64,000 nucleotides of DNA from Caproiciproducens sp. NJN-50 (GCF_004103755.1 NZ_CP035283.1:3100001-3164000), one strand, 5' to 3'; positions 34,624-43,947 are shown, numbered from the stretch's first letter. The notes: a model not told the origin generated them from the letters alone. Program-made: numbers and translations.

Positions 34624-35949
34624 CTAAAAAGAGAGGCTTTCGTCGTCTTCTGCCTGCGCGCTGATCGCCGCGAACTGCCCCTCAAAGTCGTTGTTCAGAT
34701 TGACCTTCGTCTTTTCTCCCGTTTTCATGTTCTTGATTACGCCCAGCCCCTGATCGAGCTCGTCGTCGCCGACAACCAGGGTAAACTGCGCGCCGAGCTT
34801 GTCCGCGTATTTCATCTGGGCGTTCAGGCTGCGGCCCATTTCGTCGCAGAATGCCGCGACGGAACACTCGCGCAGTCCCTGCGCCATGCGGAACGCCGTG
34901 CGCTGCGCCGCCTCTCCGATGGAAGCGATATACAGCTCGCAGGGCTGCGGCTCCGGAAATTCCACTTTCTGCGCCTGCATCACCATCAGCAGGCGTTCGA
35001 GGCCGAGGCCGAATCCCAGCGCGGGGGTCGGCTTTCCGCCCATCTCCTCCACCAGCCCGTCGTACCGGCCGCCGCCGCAGACGGTGCTCTGTGCGCCGAG
35101 ATCGGAGGATACGAACTCGAATACCGTGCGGGTGTAGTAATCCAGGCCGCGAACGATGGCCGGGTCGATCTCATAGGAGATATGAACGGAATCGAGCGCC
35201 GATTTGACCCCGTCGAAATGCGCCCTGCAGTCATCGCACAGATAGTCGAGAATGCGCGGGGCGTCTTTCGCAGCCTCGGCGCAGTCCGGCTCCTTGCAGT
35301 CCAGAATCCGCATCGGGTTCCGTTCAAGGCGGGAAAGACAGGTCTCGCAGAGCCGGTCCTTCCGCTCCGTAAAATAGGCTTTCAGCGCCTTGGAGTACTC
35401 CGCGCGGCAGTCCGGACAGCCGATCGAATTGATCTTCAGCTTCAGGCCTTTGACGCAGAGCCGGTCGAATAAACCGTGCGCGAACGCGATCAGCCCGGCG
35501 TCCGCCAAAGGCATCGGCGTGCCGAAAATCTCCACGCCGAACTGGTGGAATTCGCGCTGGCGGCCCGCCTGCGCTTTCTCGTAACGGTAACAGGGGGTTA
35601 GGTAATAAAATTTCTGCGGCGCGGGGCTGTTGTACAGCCCGTGTTCCAGATACGACCGCACCACCCCGGCGGTGCCCTCCGGCTTCAGCGTGACGGAGCG
35701 CTTCCCCTTGTCCTCAAACGTATACATTTCCTTCTGTACCACGTCGGTGGTTTCCCCCACGGAGCGCCGGAACAGGCGGGTGTCCTCAAACACAGGGGTC
35801 CGGATCTCCGAAAACCCGTTCACGGCGGCTTCCTCCCGCATGACTTCCTCCACCGCCTGCCAGCATTCGCTGATCTCCTCCGCCTTCACGCTCCCGCTCT
35901 TTCCGGGAAGAATATCCTTTGTCCCTCTCTGTGCCTTGATCTGTTCCAT
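34624..35949 (-). CDS. hisS: Histidyl-tRNA synthetase
   Basis: Class II synthetase of about 441 residues. Motifs: QRGTKDILPG at the start, FRYEKAQAGRQREFHQFG-like motif 2 (here CYRYEKAQAGRQREFHQFG, in part), and RGLDYYTRTVFEF, the HisRS-specific histidine-binding block. A C-terminal anticodon-binding domain follows. The open frame runs to 35994, but AAAGGAG fits ATG 35949. The T-box leader upstream controls it. Confidence 0.96.
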   Translation of the reverse strand: MEQIKAQRGTKDILPGKSGSVKAEEISECWQAVEEVMREEAAVNGFSEIRTPVFEDTRLFRRSVGETTDVVQKEMYTFEDKGKRSVTLKPEGTAGVVRSYLEHGLYNSPAPQKFYYLTPCYRYEKAQAGRQREFHQFGVEIFGTPMPLADAGLIAFAHGLFDRLCVKGLKLKINSIGCPDCRAEYSKALKAYFTERKDRLCETCLSRLERNPMRILDCKEPDCAEAAKDAPRILDYLCDDCRAHFDGVKSALDSVHISYEIDPAIVRGLDYYTRTVFEFVSSDLGAQSTVCGGGRYDGLVEEMGGKPTPALGFGLGLERLLMVMQAQKVEFPEPQPCELYIASIGEAAQRTAFRMAQGLRECSVAAFCDEMGRSLNAQMKYADKLGAQFTLVVGDDELDQGLGVIKNMKTGEKTKVNLNNDFEGQFAAISAQAEDDESLSF

Positions 35950-36017
35950 AAACGGCTCCTTTTCTTCAGAAAATAAATAGTAACTCCCCGGCACAGCCGC
36001 GGTTTTTCATATTATAA

Positions 36018-36238
36018 CAAAAAATCCCCGTCCCAATGGAAAGGGACGAGGGAGTTTCCTCTCGTGGTGCCACCCTTTTTCAGGGGCCGGAAACGGCCCC
36101 CCTTTCGCTCGCCCCTCCTGGGGCGGAAAACGGCTCCCGGATGTCTTCGCAGAGGTCTCGTTTTGCAGGCCCGCTCTCAGCCGCGGCGGACCCTCGCTGT
36201 GCAGAAACCCCGGTTACTCCTTCCGTTCCCAGCCGGAA
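36018..36238 (-). promoter_or_regulatory. T-box leader of the hisS operon
   Basis: Reading the minus strand, the conserved T-box AGGGTGGCACCACGAG lies at about 36076-36061. It is followed by a terminator hairpin (CCCTCGTCCC with GGGACGGGG) and ATTTTTTG at about 36054-36019. Upstream is a long structured stem I region with GGAGTAA and GAGAGC-like elements. The presumed specifier region GAAGACATCC contains GAC (Asp) and CAT (His); I cannot decide between them. Low charged tRNA should allow read-through into hisS, the hydrolase and aspS. Confidence 0.9.
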
Positions 36239-36240
36239 AA

Positions 36241-36645
36241 TCAGCCTTTCGGGTTCAGAATGTCGCGCCAGTCCAGATCGCCACGCTCCAGCCCGTGGAT
36301 CAAGACCTCCGCCGTCGCGATGTTCGTCGCGACCGGAATATTATGCACGTCGCACAGGCGCAGCAGATTCATGTCGTTCGGCTCGTGGGGCTTGGGGTTC
36401 AGCGGGTCGCGGAAAAACAGGAGCAAGTCCACCTCGTTGCAGGCGATCCTCGCCGCGATCTGCTGGTCGCCCCCCTGGGGGCCTCCCAGGAACCGCTGGA
36501 TCTCAAGACCGGTCGCCTCCGAAACCAATTTTCCCGTCGCCCCCGTGGCACAAAGCGAGTGGCGGCTCAGGACGCCGCAGTATGCGATGCAAAACTGAAC
36601 CATCAGCTCTTTTTTCGCGTCGTGAGCAATTAATGCAATATTCAT
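36241..36645 (-). CDS. mgsA: Methylglyoxal synthase
   Basis: It converts dihydroxyacetone phosphate to methylglyoxal and phosphate, a glycolytic overflow bypass. The 134 residues match the family: IALIAHDAKKELM at the start, ATGATGKLV phosphate site, GGPQGGDQQIAA with catalytic Asp60, and FRDPLNPKPHEPNDMNLLR. GGAGG is placed for ATG 36645. It follows minD by 24 bp; minD-mgsA linkage is common in Clostridia. Confidence 0.95.
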   Translation of the reverse strand: MNIALIAHDAKKELMVQFCIAYCGVLSRHSLCATGATGKLVSEATGLEIQRFLGGPQGGDQQIAARIACNEVDLLLFFRDPLNPKPHEPNDMNLLRLCDVHNIPVATNIATAEVLIHGLERGDLDWRDILNPKG

Positions 36646-36669
36646 AAATTGATCCTCCAAAAATCAACA

Positions 36670-37416
36670 TTAAAATCGATTCACTGAGGGGAGAGGCACC
36701 TGTTCGCCCTCCAGCCTGGCGGCCAGACGCCCCGCCGCGAGCGCTCCGGGCGAAGTCTCCGGCGCGGCCTGCGCCTTCAGCGTCGCCGCCGCCAGAAGCG
36801 GATCCTCCGGAATCACGGCGATCAGCCTGACGCCCGCGGCGTCGATCACGGAGTCCAGGTCCCCGTAGCACTTCTGCGCCCGGAACCGGACGCCGGAAAA
36901 CCGGTTGACCACAAGCCTCTGCTGCCGGACTCCGGCCTCCTCCAGGCTCCGCCGGGCACGGGCCGCCGCCCTCAGGCTGACCGGGTCAGGCGTCGCCACA
37001 ACCAGCGCCCTCCGGGCCGCGGCCGCGGCGCTGAAAAAGCCCTGCCCGATCCCCGCCGGGCTGTCGATCAGGATATGGTCGTAATACCGGGAAAGGACCC
37101 CGACGAGCTGCCGCATCACTTCCGGGCTGACAACGTCCTCTTCCGTCCCCGGAGCGGAAAGCAGGAAAAGATTCGGCTCAAACGCACTTGGGTAAACCGC
37201 TTTCGCGGGTTCCGCCGCGCCGGAAACGACATCCGCGATGTCGAACACACGGTGGTCGAGGACACCGAGCATATGGTCCAGGCTTCCAAGGCCGGCGTCG
37301 CAGTCGATCAGCAGTACGCGCTTTCCCCGTGCAGCGAGGGCGGCCCCGACAGACGCCGTGACCGTCGACTTGCCGACCCCGCCTTTTCCCGATGTAATGA
37401 CTGTTACCGAATCCAT
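36670..37416 (-). CDS. minD: MinD-like septum-site ATPase, without a visible membrane-targeting helix
   Basis: This deviant Walker ATPase shows SGKGGVGKST (Lys11, Lys16), DCDAGLGSLDHMLG and IDSPAGIGQGF. At 248 residues it is about 15-20 shorter than usual. The end (EGEQVPLPSVNRF) does not look like the basic amphipathic helix that anchors MinD to membranes. No minC or minE is adjacent, though minC often precedes minD after the mre genes. Context (mreCD, PBP2) still supports a role in division placement or cell shape. Confidence 0.82.
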   Translation of the reverse strand: MDSVTVITSGKGGVGKSTVTASVGAALAARGKRVLLIDCDAGLGSLDHMLGVLDHRVFDIADVVSGAAEPAKAVYPSAFEPNLFLLSAPGTEEDVVSPEVMRQLVGVLSRYYDHILIDSPAGIGQGFFSAAAAARRALVVATPDPVSLRAAARARRSLEEAGVRQQRLVVNRFSGVRFRAQKCYGDLDSVIDAAGVRLIAVIPEDPLLAAATLKAQAAPETSPGALAAGRLAARLEGEQVPLPSVNRF

Positions 37417-37514
37417 AGTTAGTCCCTCATATTACCCATATTACCACAACAAATGATAAGAGTAAAGCATTTTAGCTGTCTGTTTTCACAAATTTTACAG
37501 TGCGACGCTTTCCG

Positions 37515-39653
37515 CTATCGCTGCGAAGACGCGGACGACGAAGCGCCGGAAGAAGCGTTCTGCCCTGCCTGCCCGGAAGCGGACGGCATGACCAGATTTC
37601 CGTTCCCATCCACGGTTTTGCCGTAAAAATAGGCGTCGAGGACATCCTTCGCGACGGTCATGCAGTACTTGCCGGTCGCGCCGTGTTCCAGCACCACCGC
37701 GACCGCAATCTGGGGATGGTCGTAGGGGGCGAACGCGATGAAGGTGACATTGTCGGAGTGCGGGGTCAGAACCGCCGTGCCGGTTTTCGCCGCGATCGGA
37801 ATCCCGTAGTTCTTAAAGATCGACGAGGCGGTGCCGGCCGTCGCCACGCTGCGCATGGCCGCCTTGACATAGTCGATATAGCTCTGGTCGACGCCGATGT
37901 TCTCCACCTCCTGCGGCTTCGTCTGGGAGATGACCTTGTCCCTCGCATAATTGGTTATTTTATCCACAACATGGGATTTTAAACGCTTCCCGTTGTTCGC
38001 GATCGTCGCAACATAAGTCGCGAGCTGCAGCGGGGTGAACTGGTTGTCGCTCTGGCCCACCGCCGCCTCGACGGTATCCGCGTCCCACCACGATCCGCCG
38101 GAAGCGCTGCGCTCCGCCGGGCCGGCGAGAACGCCGGCGTTCTCGCTCAGCTCGATCCCCGTCTTCGCACCGAGGCCGAAACGCGGCGCATAAAGGTTCA
38201 GCGTGCTGATGCCGGTGCGGTAGCCGACCTCGTAGAAAAACGAGTTGCTGGATTTTTCAATCGCGTAGTTCGCGGTGATCATGCCGTAGTTGCCGATGCT
38301 TCTCAGCGGCAGCCCGACGTCCGAAAAACGCGTGTACAGGCTGTTGCCCAGAATCCGGGTGGAGGTGGTGATCGACTTTTCCTGCAGGGCGGTCAGCGCC
38401 ACATAGGGCTTGACGATCGACCCCGGGGTGAAAATTCCGTTGAACGCCCGGTTGATGAGCGGAAGGTTTTTGTCCTGAAGCAGCTGACTGTAGTAATTGG
38501 TATCGCTGAGATATTCGTTCTCGTCGTAAGTCGGAAACGTGGACGCAGCGAGAACCGCAAAATCGCTGACGCGCAGCACCACCGCGCCGCCGGCCACGCA
38601 GTCTTCGCCGTGCCCGCTGGAAGAGCCCTGGTAACGCTGAGCGCACAGCGTCCGCCCGTACTCGCGCGTCGCCTTGATGTTCTGCGCGAGCGAAGTGTTG
38701 AGGACCTTTTGAAGGTTGCTGTTGATCGTCAGATAAACGGTTTCCCCCGGCTGCGGAGAGGCGGTCACCGTTTCGGAGGCGACGTTCCCCTGCCCGGTCA
38801 GTTCAACGACCTTCTCGCCGCTCTTGCCGCGCAGGGTACTTTCAAACGCCTGCTCGATCCCGCTCTTTCCGATGCGGTCGTTGTAGGCGTAGCCCTTGTC
38901 CTTGAGCGTCTTCCACTCTTCGGCGGAAATGGAGCCGATCGTGCCCAGAATGTGCGGCAGCAAAGTGCCGTCCGGGTATTCCCTCACCGTGGTCAGCTTT
39001 GTCTGGACACCCGGCAGTTTCATGGAATTTTCACTTAAGACCCCCACCGTGTCCTTGCTGATGTCGCTTGCAAACGTATAGGGCGCCGAAACGGAAAAGC
39101 CGGATTTCGTCATATTGTACCGGACGGAGACGATGTCGCGCGTATCCTTCGCGGAATATCCGCCGCACTCGTACCGGTCGGTCAGATGCTGCATGCACTG
39201 GGCGGCCGTCGCATAGGACTCCACATTGAGAAAATCCTTTGACTTCAGCGTCTTGATCTCCTTGTCCTCCCCGGAGACAAACTCGTATTCCCCTTTCGAA
39301 TTCACCGTGATCGGCAGCTCGTCCACCCATTTTTCTCCCTTGGAATCCAACAGGCGGATCAGCGTCAGGATCGTCTGGTTCTCCGTCTCCTCCGTCAGGT
39401 AGGCCTTGTCGAACACGATGGCATAACCGGTTCGGTTGACCGCCAGCCCGTTTCCGGCGGAATCCAGGACCTCGCCGCGGGAGGTATCCATCTCCACCTG
39501 ATAAAGGCTGGACTTATCCGCCTTTTCCAAAAAGGAGGCCCCGTTGACGATCTGCCAGTCAAACAGCCGCAACGCATAGACGAAAAGGGCTGCAAGCACC
39601 AGCAGTCCGGCAAAAAGGCGGCGGCCCCGGCCGCCGGTTTTCTCTTCTTCCAT
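37515..39653 (-). CDS. mrdA: Class B penicillin-binding protein 2 (elongation transpeptidase)
   Basis: It cross-links peptidoglycan during cell elongation, with RodA and MreBCD. About 712 residues: a short cytosolic N-terminus, one membrane helix (about 15-35), a dimerisation domain, and a transpeptidase with active Ser412 in the SxxK motif GSIVK, SSN in EKSSNSFFY, and KTGT beginning at Lys623. The C-terminal tail is Ser/Ala/Gly-rich. ATG 39653 lies seven bases after GGAGG; ATG 39659 overlaps the mreD stop but is too close to that site. It is preceded by mreC and mreD. Confidence 0.93.
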   Translation of the reverse strand: MEEEKTGGRGRRLFAGLLVLAALFVYALRLFDWQIVNGASFLEKADKSSLYQVEMDTSRGEVLDSAGNGLAVNRTGYAIVFDKAYLTEETENQTILTLIRLLDSKGEKWVDELPITVNSKGEYEFVSGEDKEIKTLKSKDFLNVESYATAAQCMQHLTDRYECGGYSAKDTRDIVSVRYNMTKSGFSVSAPYTFASDISKDTVGVLSENSMKLPGVQTKLTTVREYPDGTLLPHILGTIGSISAEEWKTLKDKGYAYNDRIGKSGIEQAFESTLRGKSGEKVVELTGQGNVASETVTASPQPGETVYLTINSNLQKVLNTSLAQNIKATREYGRTLCAQRYQGSSSGHGEDCVAGGAVVLRVSDFAVLAASTFPTYDENEYLSDTNYYSQLLQDKNLPLINRAFNGIFTPGSIVKPYVALTALQEKSITTSTRILGNSLYTRFSDVGLPLRSIGNYGMITANYAIEKSSNSFFYEVGYRTGISTLNLYAPRFGLGAKTGIELSENAGVLAGPAERSASGGSWWDADTVEAAVGQSDNQFTPLQLATYVATIANNGKRLKSHVVDKITNYARDKVISQTKPQEVENIGVDQSYIDYVKAAMRSVATAGTASSIFKNYGIPIAAKTGTAVLTPHSDNVTFIAFAPYDHPQIAVAVVLEHGATGKYCMTVAKDVLDAYFYGKTVDGNGNLVMPSASGQAGQNASSGASSSASSQR

Positions 39654-39655
39654 CG

Positions 39656-40177
39656 TCATTCCTCCTTTGAGCGGATCTGCAGCGCAAGCGCGCGGTTGAA
39701 ATAATATGTGAGCGGCATGCACGCCGTCGTGTAGCAGAAGAGAGGCAAATAGCGGACCAAAAGCGCATAGCCCGCGTGCTCGTATCCGCTCATCACAAAA
39801 AAGAACACCCACTGCAGCAGAAACGTCGCGGCCGACGCGGCGGCCGTGAGCAGCAGGGCGGAAAAGAAATTCGTCTGGAACAGATTCGCTGCGATCAGGG
39901 AAATCAGATAGCATCCCCCCGCCAGAAGCAGCGCGTGAAACCCCAGCATGCTGCCGAAGCCGAAATCGATCAGAAGCCCGCCCGCGAGCCCGAACGCCAT
40001 GGCGGCGGTCTCGCTTTCAAACAGGGCAATGGAAAGCGCCGCCGGGAGCACCAGCACCGGACGCGCCGATTCGATCGGCGGAATCAGCCCGGGAGTTTCC
40101 TGCAGCACAAACAGCACCAGCAATTCCAAAGAATACGCAAAAAAGCGGATCACTTTCAATTTTGTCGTCCCGCTCAT
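39656..40177 (-). CDS. mreD: Rod-shape membrane protein MreD
   Basis: The 173 residues form five to six membrane helices, including the conserved turn GLIPPIESARPVLVLP and GLAGGLLIDFGFGSMLGFHALL. It works with MreC and PBP2 in the elongation complex. It starts one base after the mreC stop, and its stop overlaps the upstream ATG of the PBP2 gene. Confidence 0.93.
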   Translation of the reverse strand: MSGTTKLKVIRFFAYSLELLVLFVLQETPGLIPPIESARPVLVLPAALSIALFESETAAMAFGLAGGLLIDFGFGSMLGFHALLLAGGCYLISLIAANLFQTNFFSALLLTAAASAATFLLQWVFFFVMSGYEHAGYALLVRYLPLFCYTTACMPLTYYFNRALALQIRSKEE

Positions 40178-40178
40178 G

Positions 40179-41084
40179 TCATTTTCCCCCTTGAGAGGAA
40201 GATGAGGAAGACGGCGGGGAAGACGATTTTGTATCGTCGTCCAGCGCCTGGCCCTGGCCCTGGAACGACGTGATCACCATCACGTCGCGCACGGTCTTGA
40301 CATCGACAAAAGGCGTGACCTCCGCGTAAAGGGAGACGTCGTACGGATCGTTCTTCACGCTTTTCACGGTCCCGACCACAAGGTCGCGGGGATAGATCCC
40401 GCCAAGGCCGTTCGTCACAACGATGTCTCCCGCTTTGGCTTTCGTGTCCGCGGACAGATAGCCGAGCTTGACGACACCCTGATCGGCGAGCTTGATATCG
40501 GTTGCGACCACACCGCTTTCCCGGTTCACTTTGTCCATTGCGCTGATCTTTGTGTCCGGCGAAAGAATGGTGGTCACCCTGCTGTAATTCGCGCTGACGG
40601 AGGAAATCCATCCCGCAACGCCGCTTTCCGTTATGACGGGATCGTATACGGAGATCCCGGCCAGGGAACCCTGATCGATGGTAAACTGATAGAACAGGCT
40701 GGACGGGTCGCGGGCGATGACCGCGGCGGAAACCGGTTTAAAGTCCTTGTTGTCGTTTTTTAATTCAAGGAATTTGCGCAGCTGCGCATTTTCCTGCTGG
40801 TACGTATAATAATTGATCAGTTTGCGGTTCAGCTCGTCCACCTGCTGTTTCAGGCGTTCGTTTTCCGCTTCCAGTTCTTCCTTCGACTGCGTTGCAGACT
40901 GGGCCGTCGCCGCCGCGTTGTTCGTGACCAGCGTGCTGACGCGCTCCATCGGCGTGGAAAGGAAGCCGAACGCGTCCGTCAGGAACGAGCCGCCCGAGCC
41001 TGCGGTGGTCAGCATCAGCCCAAACAGGACGAAAACGGTGATAATTAAAATTTTAAATCCGTTGGAGTGGAAAACGTCCTTCAT
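40179..41084 (-). CDS. mreC: Rod-shape protein MreC
   Basis: The 301 residues comprise an N-terminal membrane helix (about 10-30), a coiled coil (about 62-105, rich in Glu, Leu and Gln), and the beta-rich MreC domain with VIARDPSSLFYQFTIDQGS and GDIVVTNGLGGIYPRDLVVG. The C-terminus is a Ser-rich tail. It spans the membrane and contacts PBP2 outside. AAGGAGGG precedes ATG 41084. mreB is not in the window. Confidence 0.94.
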   Translation of the reverse strand: MKDVFHSNGFKILIITVFVLFGLMLTTAGSGGSFLTDAFGFLSTPMERVSTLVTNNAAATAQSATQSKEELEAENERLKQQVDELNRKLINYYTYQQENAQLRKFLELKNDNKDFKPVSAAVIARDPSSLFYQFTIDQGSLAGISVYDPVITESGVAGWISSVSANYSRVTTILSPDTKISAMDKVNRESGVVATDIKLADQGVVKLGYLSADTKAKAGDIVVTNGLGGIYPRDLVVGTVKSVKNDPYDVSLYAEVTPFVDVKTVRDVMVITSFQGQGQALDDDTKSSSPPSSSSSSQGGK

Positions 41085-41154
41085 CCGGCACGGCCCTCCT
41101 TGTCCGTTTTCTTCGGCGGACGCATTCGCGCCGCCGCAGCTTTATTGAGTTTTT

Positions 41155-41183
41155 ATTATAGCATGCTTTGGTTCGGGAAACAA
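41155..41183 (-). promoter_or_regulatory. Sigma-A promoter for the mreC operon
   Basis: On the minus strand, TTGTTT (41183-41178), 17 bp, TATAAT (41160-41155), with TGC making an extended -10. Confidence 0.75.
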
Positions 41184-41239
41184 GGTTCCGGCACAGTTTC
41201 GCGTTTGCCGGCCGGCGGAAAAATGCGGAAAACGGGGTA

Positions 41240-41291
41240 TTGACAAAATTGTCCGATTGTTATACAGTTAGTTACATGAGTAATTAACTAA
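41240..41291 (+). promoter_or_regulatory. Promoter and operator of the GntR/ABC operon
   Basis: TTGACA (41240-41245), 17 bp, TACAGT (41263-41268). An inverted repeat TTAGTTA (41268-41274) / TAACTAA (41285-41291) covers the end of the -10 and the transcription start, the usual place for autorepression by a YtrA-type GntR regulator. Confidence 0.75.
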
Positions 41292-41306
41292 TGAGGAGTG
41301 ACCGAT

Positions 41307-41681
41307 GTGCCTCCCGATTTTTCAAATGACAAACCGATTTTCCAGCAGATTGCCGAAGAGCTGGAGGACGCCATTTTAAGCGGCGCTTTCAGGGAGGAAG
41401 AACAGATTCCTTCCACTACGGAAATCTCGGTCAACTACAAGATCAATCCCGCCACCGCGCTGAAGGGCATCAATCTGCTGGTGGAAGAATCCGTCGCTTA
41501 CAAGCGCAGGGGAGTCGGCATGTTCGTTTCTCCCGGCGCGAAACAGCGGATTCAGGAAAAACGCAGACAGTCTTTCTTCCGCGCCTTTGTCCTCCCGCTG
41601 GTGCGGGAAGCCGGAAAGCTGGGCCTTGGACCGGAGGATACGGCGGAACTGATAAAGAGAGGTTTTAAGGATGCGAATTGA
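41307..41681 (+). CDS. GntR-family repressor, YtrA type
   Basis: This short regulator (about 124 residues) has an N-terminal winged helix (KPIFQQIAEELEDAILSGAF, then PSTTEISVNYKINPATALKGINLL) and a short C-terminal helical region, without a large ligand domain. GTG 41307 is eight bases after GGAG; GTG 41298 overlaps that site. It overlaps the downstream ABC ATPase gene by 11 bp. YtrA-type proteins repress ABC-transporter operons induced by cell-wall stress or antimicrobials. Confidence 0.88.
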   Translation: MPPDFSNDKPIFQQIAEELEDAILSGAFREEEQIPSTTEISVNYKINPATALKGINLLVEESVAYKRRGVGMFVSPGAKQRIQEKRRQSFFRAFVLPLVREAGKLGLGPEDTAELIKRGFKDAN

Positions 41682-42540
41682 ACTAAAGGGCGTGACCAAA
41701 CGCTTTCAGGGCAAAACGGCGTTGGACCACGTCACCGTTACGCTGGAAGACGGTCATATCTATGGTCTTCTCGGACGCAACGGCGCGGGAAAAAGCACGC
41801 TTCTGAACCTGATTGCGGGCCGGCTGTTCCCCACGGAGGGCGAAATTCTGGCCGACGGCGAACCGGTCTGGGAAAACGACCGCGCGCTCGGCAGAATCTA
41901 CTGCATGTCGGAGGCAAATTATTTCCCCGACGGTTTGTGCGTGAAGGATATTTTCCGCTATACCGCCGATTTTTATTCCGGCTTCGACCTTTCCTACGCG
42001 ATGGAACTCGCCGACCGTTTCGAGCTGGACCCCGGCGCAAAAAACGGCAGGCTTTCCACCGGATACAAAACCATTTTGAAGCTGACGGCGGCTCTGGCCA
42101 CCCGCGCCCCAGCCCTGCTGCTGGACGAACCGGTCCTGGGGATGGACGCCGGGAACCGCGAGCTGTTCTACCGCGAACTGGTCCGGAACTTCTCGGAGCA
42201 TCCGCGCCTTGTCATTTTTTCGACCCACCTGATTGAAGAGGCCGCGAAGCTGATCGACCGCGCCGTCATGCTCAAGCGCGGAAAACTCATCCTGAACGAG
42301 GACGTGGAAACCTTACTGGAGGACTCGTACCAGGTGCGCGGCCCGGCGGAGGCGGCCGGCCGGTATGCCGAAGGAAAGACAGTGATCGGCTCCGAGCAGT
42401 TCGGCGGCCTGAAAACCGTTTACCTGCGCGGAAAACCGGACGCCGCCGCATTGGGGGAAGATCTCACCTTTGAGAAAACGGACCTGCAAAAGCTGTTCAT
42501 CGAACTGACGGGAACTCCGCGGAAGGAGAATCACGAATGA
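41671..42540 (+). CDS. ABC transporter ATP-binding protein
   Basis: The 289 residues carry Walker A GRNGAGKST (35-43), a signature written LSTGYK instead of LSGGQ, Walker B LLLDEPVLGMD, and the switch His in STHLIEEA. A C-terminal extension of about 80 residues follows, as in YtrB-like exporters. It overlaps both neighbours, so the three genes are translationally linked. Confidence 0.92.
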   Translation: MRIELKGVTKRFQGKTALDHVTVTLEDGHIYGLLGRNGAGKSTLLNLIAGRLFPTEGEILADGEPVWENDRALGRIYCMSEANYFPDGLCVKDIFRYTADFYSGFDLSYAMELADRFELDPGAKNGRLSTGYKTILKLTAALATRAPALLLDEPVLGMDAGNRELFYRELVRNFSEHPRLVIFSTHLIEEAAKLIDRAVMLKRGKLILNEDVETLLEDSYQVRGPAEAAGRYAEGKTVIGSEQFGGLKTVYLRGKPDAAALGEDLTFEKTDLQKLFIELTGTPRKENHE

Positions 42541-43307
42541 ATCTGAAACCGATCATCCGGCTTCAACTCCGGCATGTTTACCGGATTTTCCGGATTATGT
42601 ACCTGATTGTCTACGCGACGGTAGCCCTGAATGTGGTTTATGAACTGACTTACCGCAGCGGCGGGCAGGTTCAGCTGCATACCTCCGGGCTTGAGCTGGC
42701 GACAATCATCACCATTTTTATCGTCGGCCTCAACTGTTTCAGGGAATACTTTCCGTTCTATTCGGCCAACGGCGTTTCGCGGCACCGCGTTTTTTCCGGC
42801 GTGGTTCTTTCCCTTGGAATCACCGCGGCCTGCACCGCGCTGATCGACACCGTCAACACGGTGATTTTCTCCCTGTTCATGGACTACCGGCCGATGTACG
42901 CCACCGGCCTGCATAGTCTGGCGAGCTTTTCCGTTACGGGCCGTCTCTCCTCCGCACCCGTGCTGACCGCTTCCCTGCTCCTGAAAAATTTACTCTGGTG
43001 CTTCTGCGCCTACCTTGTCTTCGCGCTGTTCGGCCTGTTTCTGTCCATGCTGTATTACCGGATGAACCGGGCGCAGAAACTGGTTTTCTCCGCCGGAATT
43101 CCCGTCCTGTTGCTGGTTGTTCTGCCCGCGGTTGACCAGAATATCACCGGAGGGCGCATCACGGCTGCGTTTTTGAGCGTCCTGCAATGGTGGATGGCAT
43201 GCATGATGAACCCTGTTTCCGACCTTGCGGCGCATCTCGTCCTCGCCGCCCTGTTCTCCGGGGCCGCTTTCCTGCTGATCCGACGCGTGGAAATCCGGCA
43301 ATCATAA
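42537..43307 (+). CDS. ABC transporter membrane subunit
   Basis: The 256 residues are strongly hydrophobic, with about six membrane helices and Arg-rich loops (for example ANGVSRHRVF). No specific family signature is visible, but overlap with the ATPase (ATGA) makes it the partner permease. The substrate is unknown; export of a toxic compound or wall-stress relief is the usual role of such operons. Confidence 0.8.
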   Translation: MNLKPIIRLQLRHVYRIFRIMYLIVYATVALNVVYELTYRSGGQVQLHTSGLELATIITIFIVGLNCFREYFPFYSANGVSRHRVFSGVVLSLGITAACTALIDTVNTVIFSLFMDYRPMYATGLHSLASFSVTGRLSSAPVLTASLLLKNLLWCFCAYLVFALFGLFLSMLYYRMNRAQKLVFSAGIPVLLLVVLPAVDQNITGGRITAAFLSVLQWWMACMMNPVSDLAAHLVLAALFSGAAFLLIRRVEIRQS

Positions 43308-43335
43308 TATTCCCTTTGGAAAGGAGCCTGTCATC

Positions 43336-43947
43336 ATGGGGAATCCTTCTGATTTTTCAAGCGCCTCGGAATATTTCTGGTTTAACATCGCGTTTTATTT
43401 TCTGTGCGCCGTCGAATTTCTGGTCTGGCTGTTCACCTCAAGCCGCTGGGCGCGGCACGGCGAGCGGGTAAAGCCGGACCCTTCGATGTGGCTGCTCGTG
43501 TTCGGCTGGGCGGGCAGCGTCTACCTGAGCCTTCTGCTTCGCAGCCACGCCGTCCCCGCTGAGATGCAAAGCCTGCTGCTTCCCCATGCATTCTATTTTT
43601 TCGGCATGGTGCTTCTGGTCGGCGGAGCCGTCCTGCGGGCCGCCGCCGTATGGGCTCTGAAACGTGCCTTTACGCTGAACGTGCAGATTGCCGACGGCCA
43701 GCGCCTGATTACAACCGGGCTTTACCGCTTCCTCCGGAACCCGGCGTATACGGGAAGCATCCTCAGTCTGCTGGGAATCGCGTTCTGCCTGCGCAGCGCG
43801 CTTGCCCCGGTCGCCGTTCTCGTCCTCTGCGCCGTCTGTTACGGGGTCCGCATCCGCAAGGAGGAAAAAGCGCTCTCCGGTCAGTTCGGCGCGGAATTTG
43901 AAACCTATCAAAAGCACACCTGGCGGCTGTTTCCGGGAATTATTTAA
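43336..43947 (+). CDS. Isoprenylcysteine carboxyl methyltransferase-like membrane protein
   Basis: The 203 residues have about five membrane helices. The core GLYRFLRNPAYTGSILSLLGIAF and a C-terminal RIRKEEKALSGQFGAEFETYQKH match the ICMT/PEMT-type membrane methyltransferases. Bacterial members have no proven substrate. AAAGGAG lies upstream of ATG 43336. It is 28 bp from the ABC permease and likely belongs to the same operon. Confidence 0.8.
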   Translation: MGNPSDFSSASEYFWFNIAFYFLCAVEFLVWLFTSSRWARHGERVKPDPSMWLLVFGWAGSVYLSLLLRSHAVPAEMQSLLLPHAFYFFGMVLLVGGAVLRAAAVWALKRAFTLNVQIADGQRLITTGLYRFLRNPAYTGSILSLLGIAFCLRSALAPVAVLVLCAVCYGVRIRKEEKALSGQFGAEFETYQKHTWRLFPGII

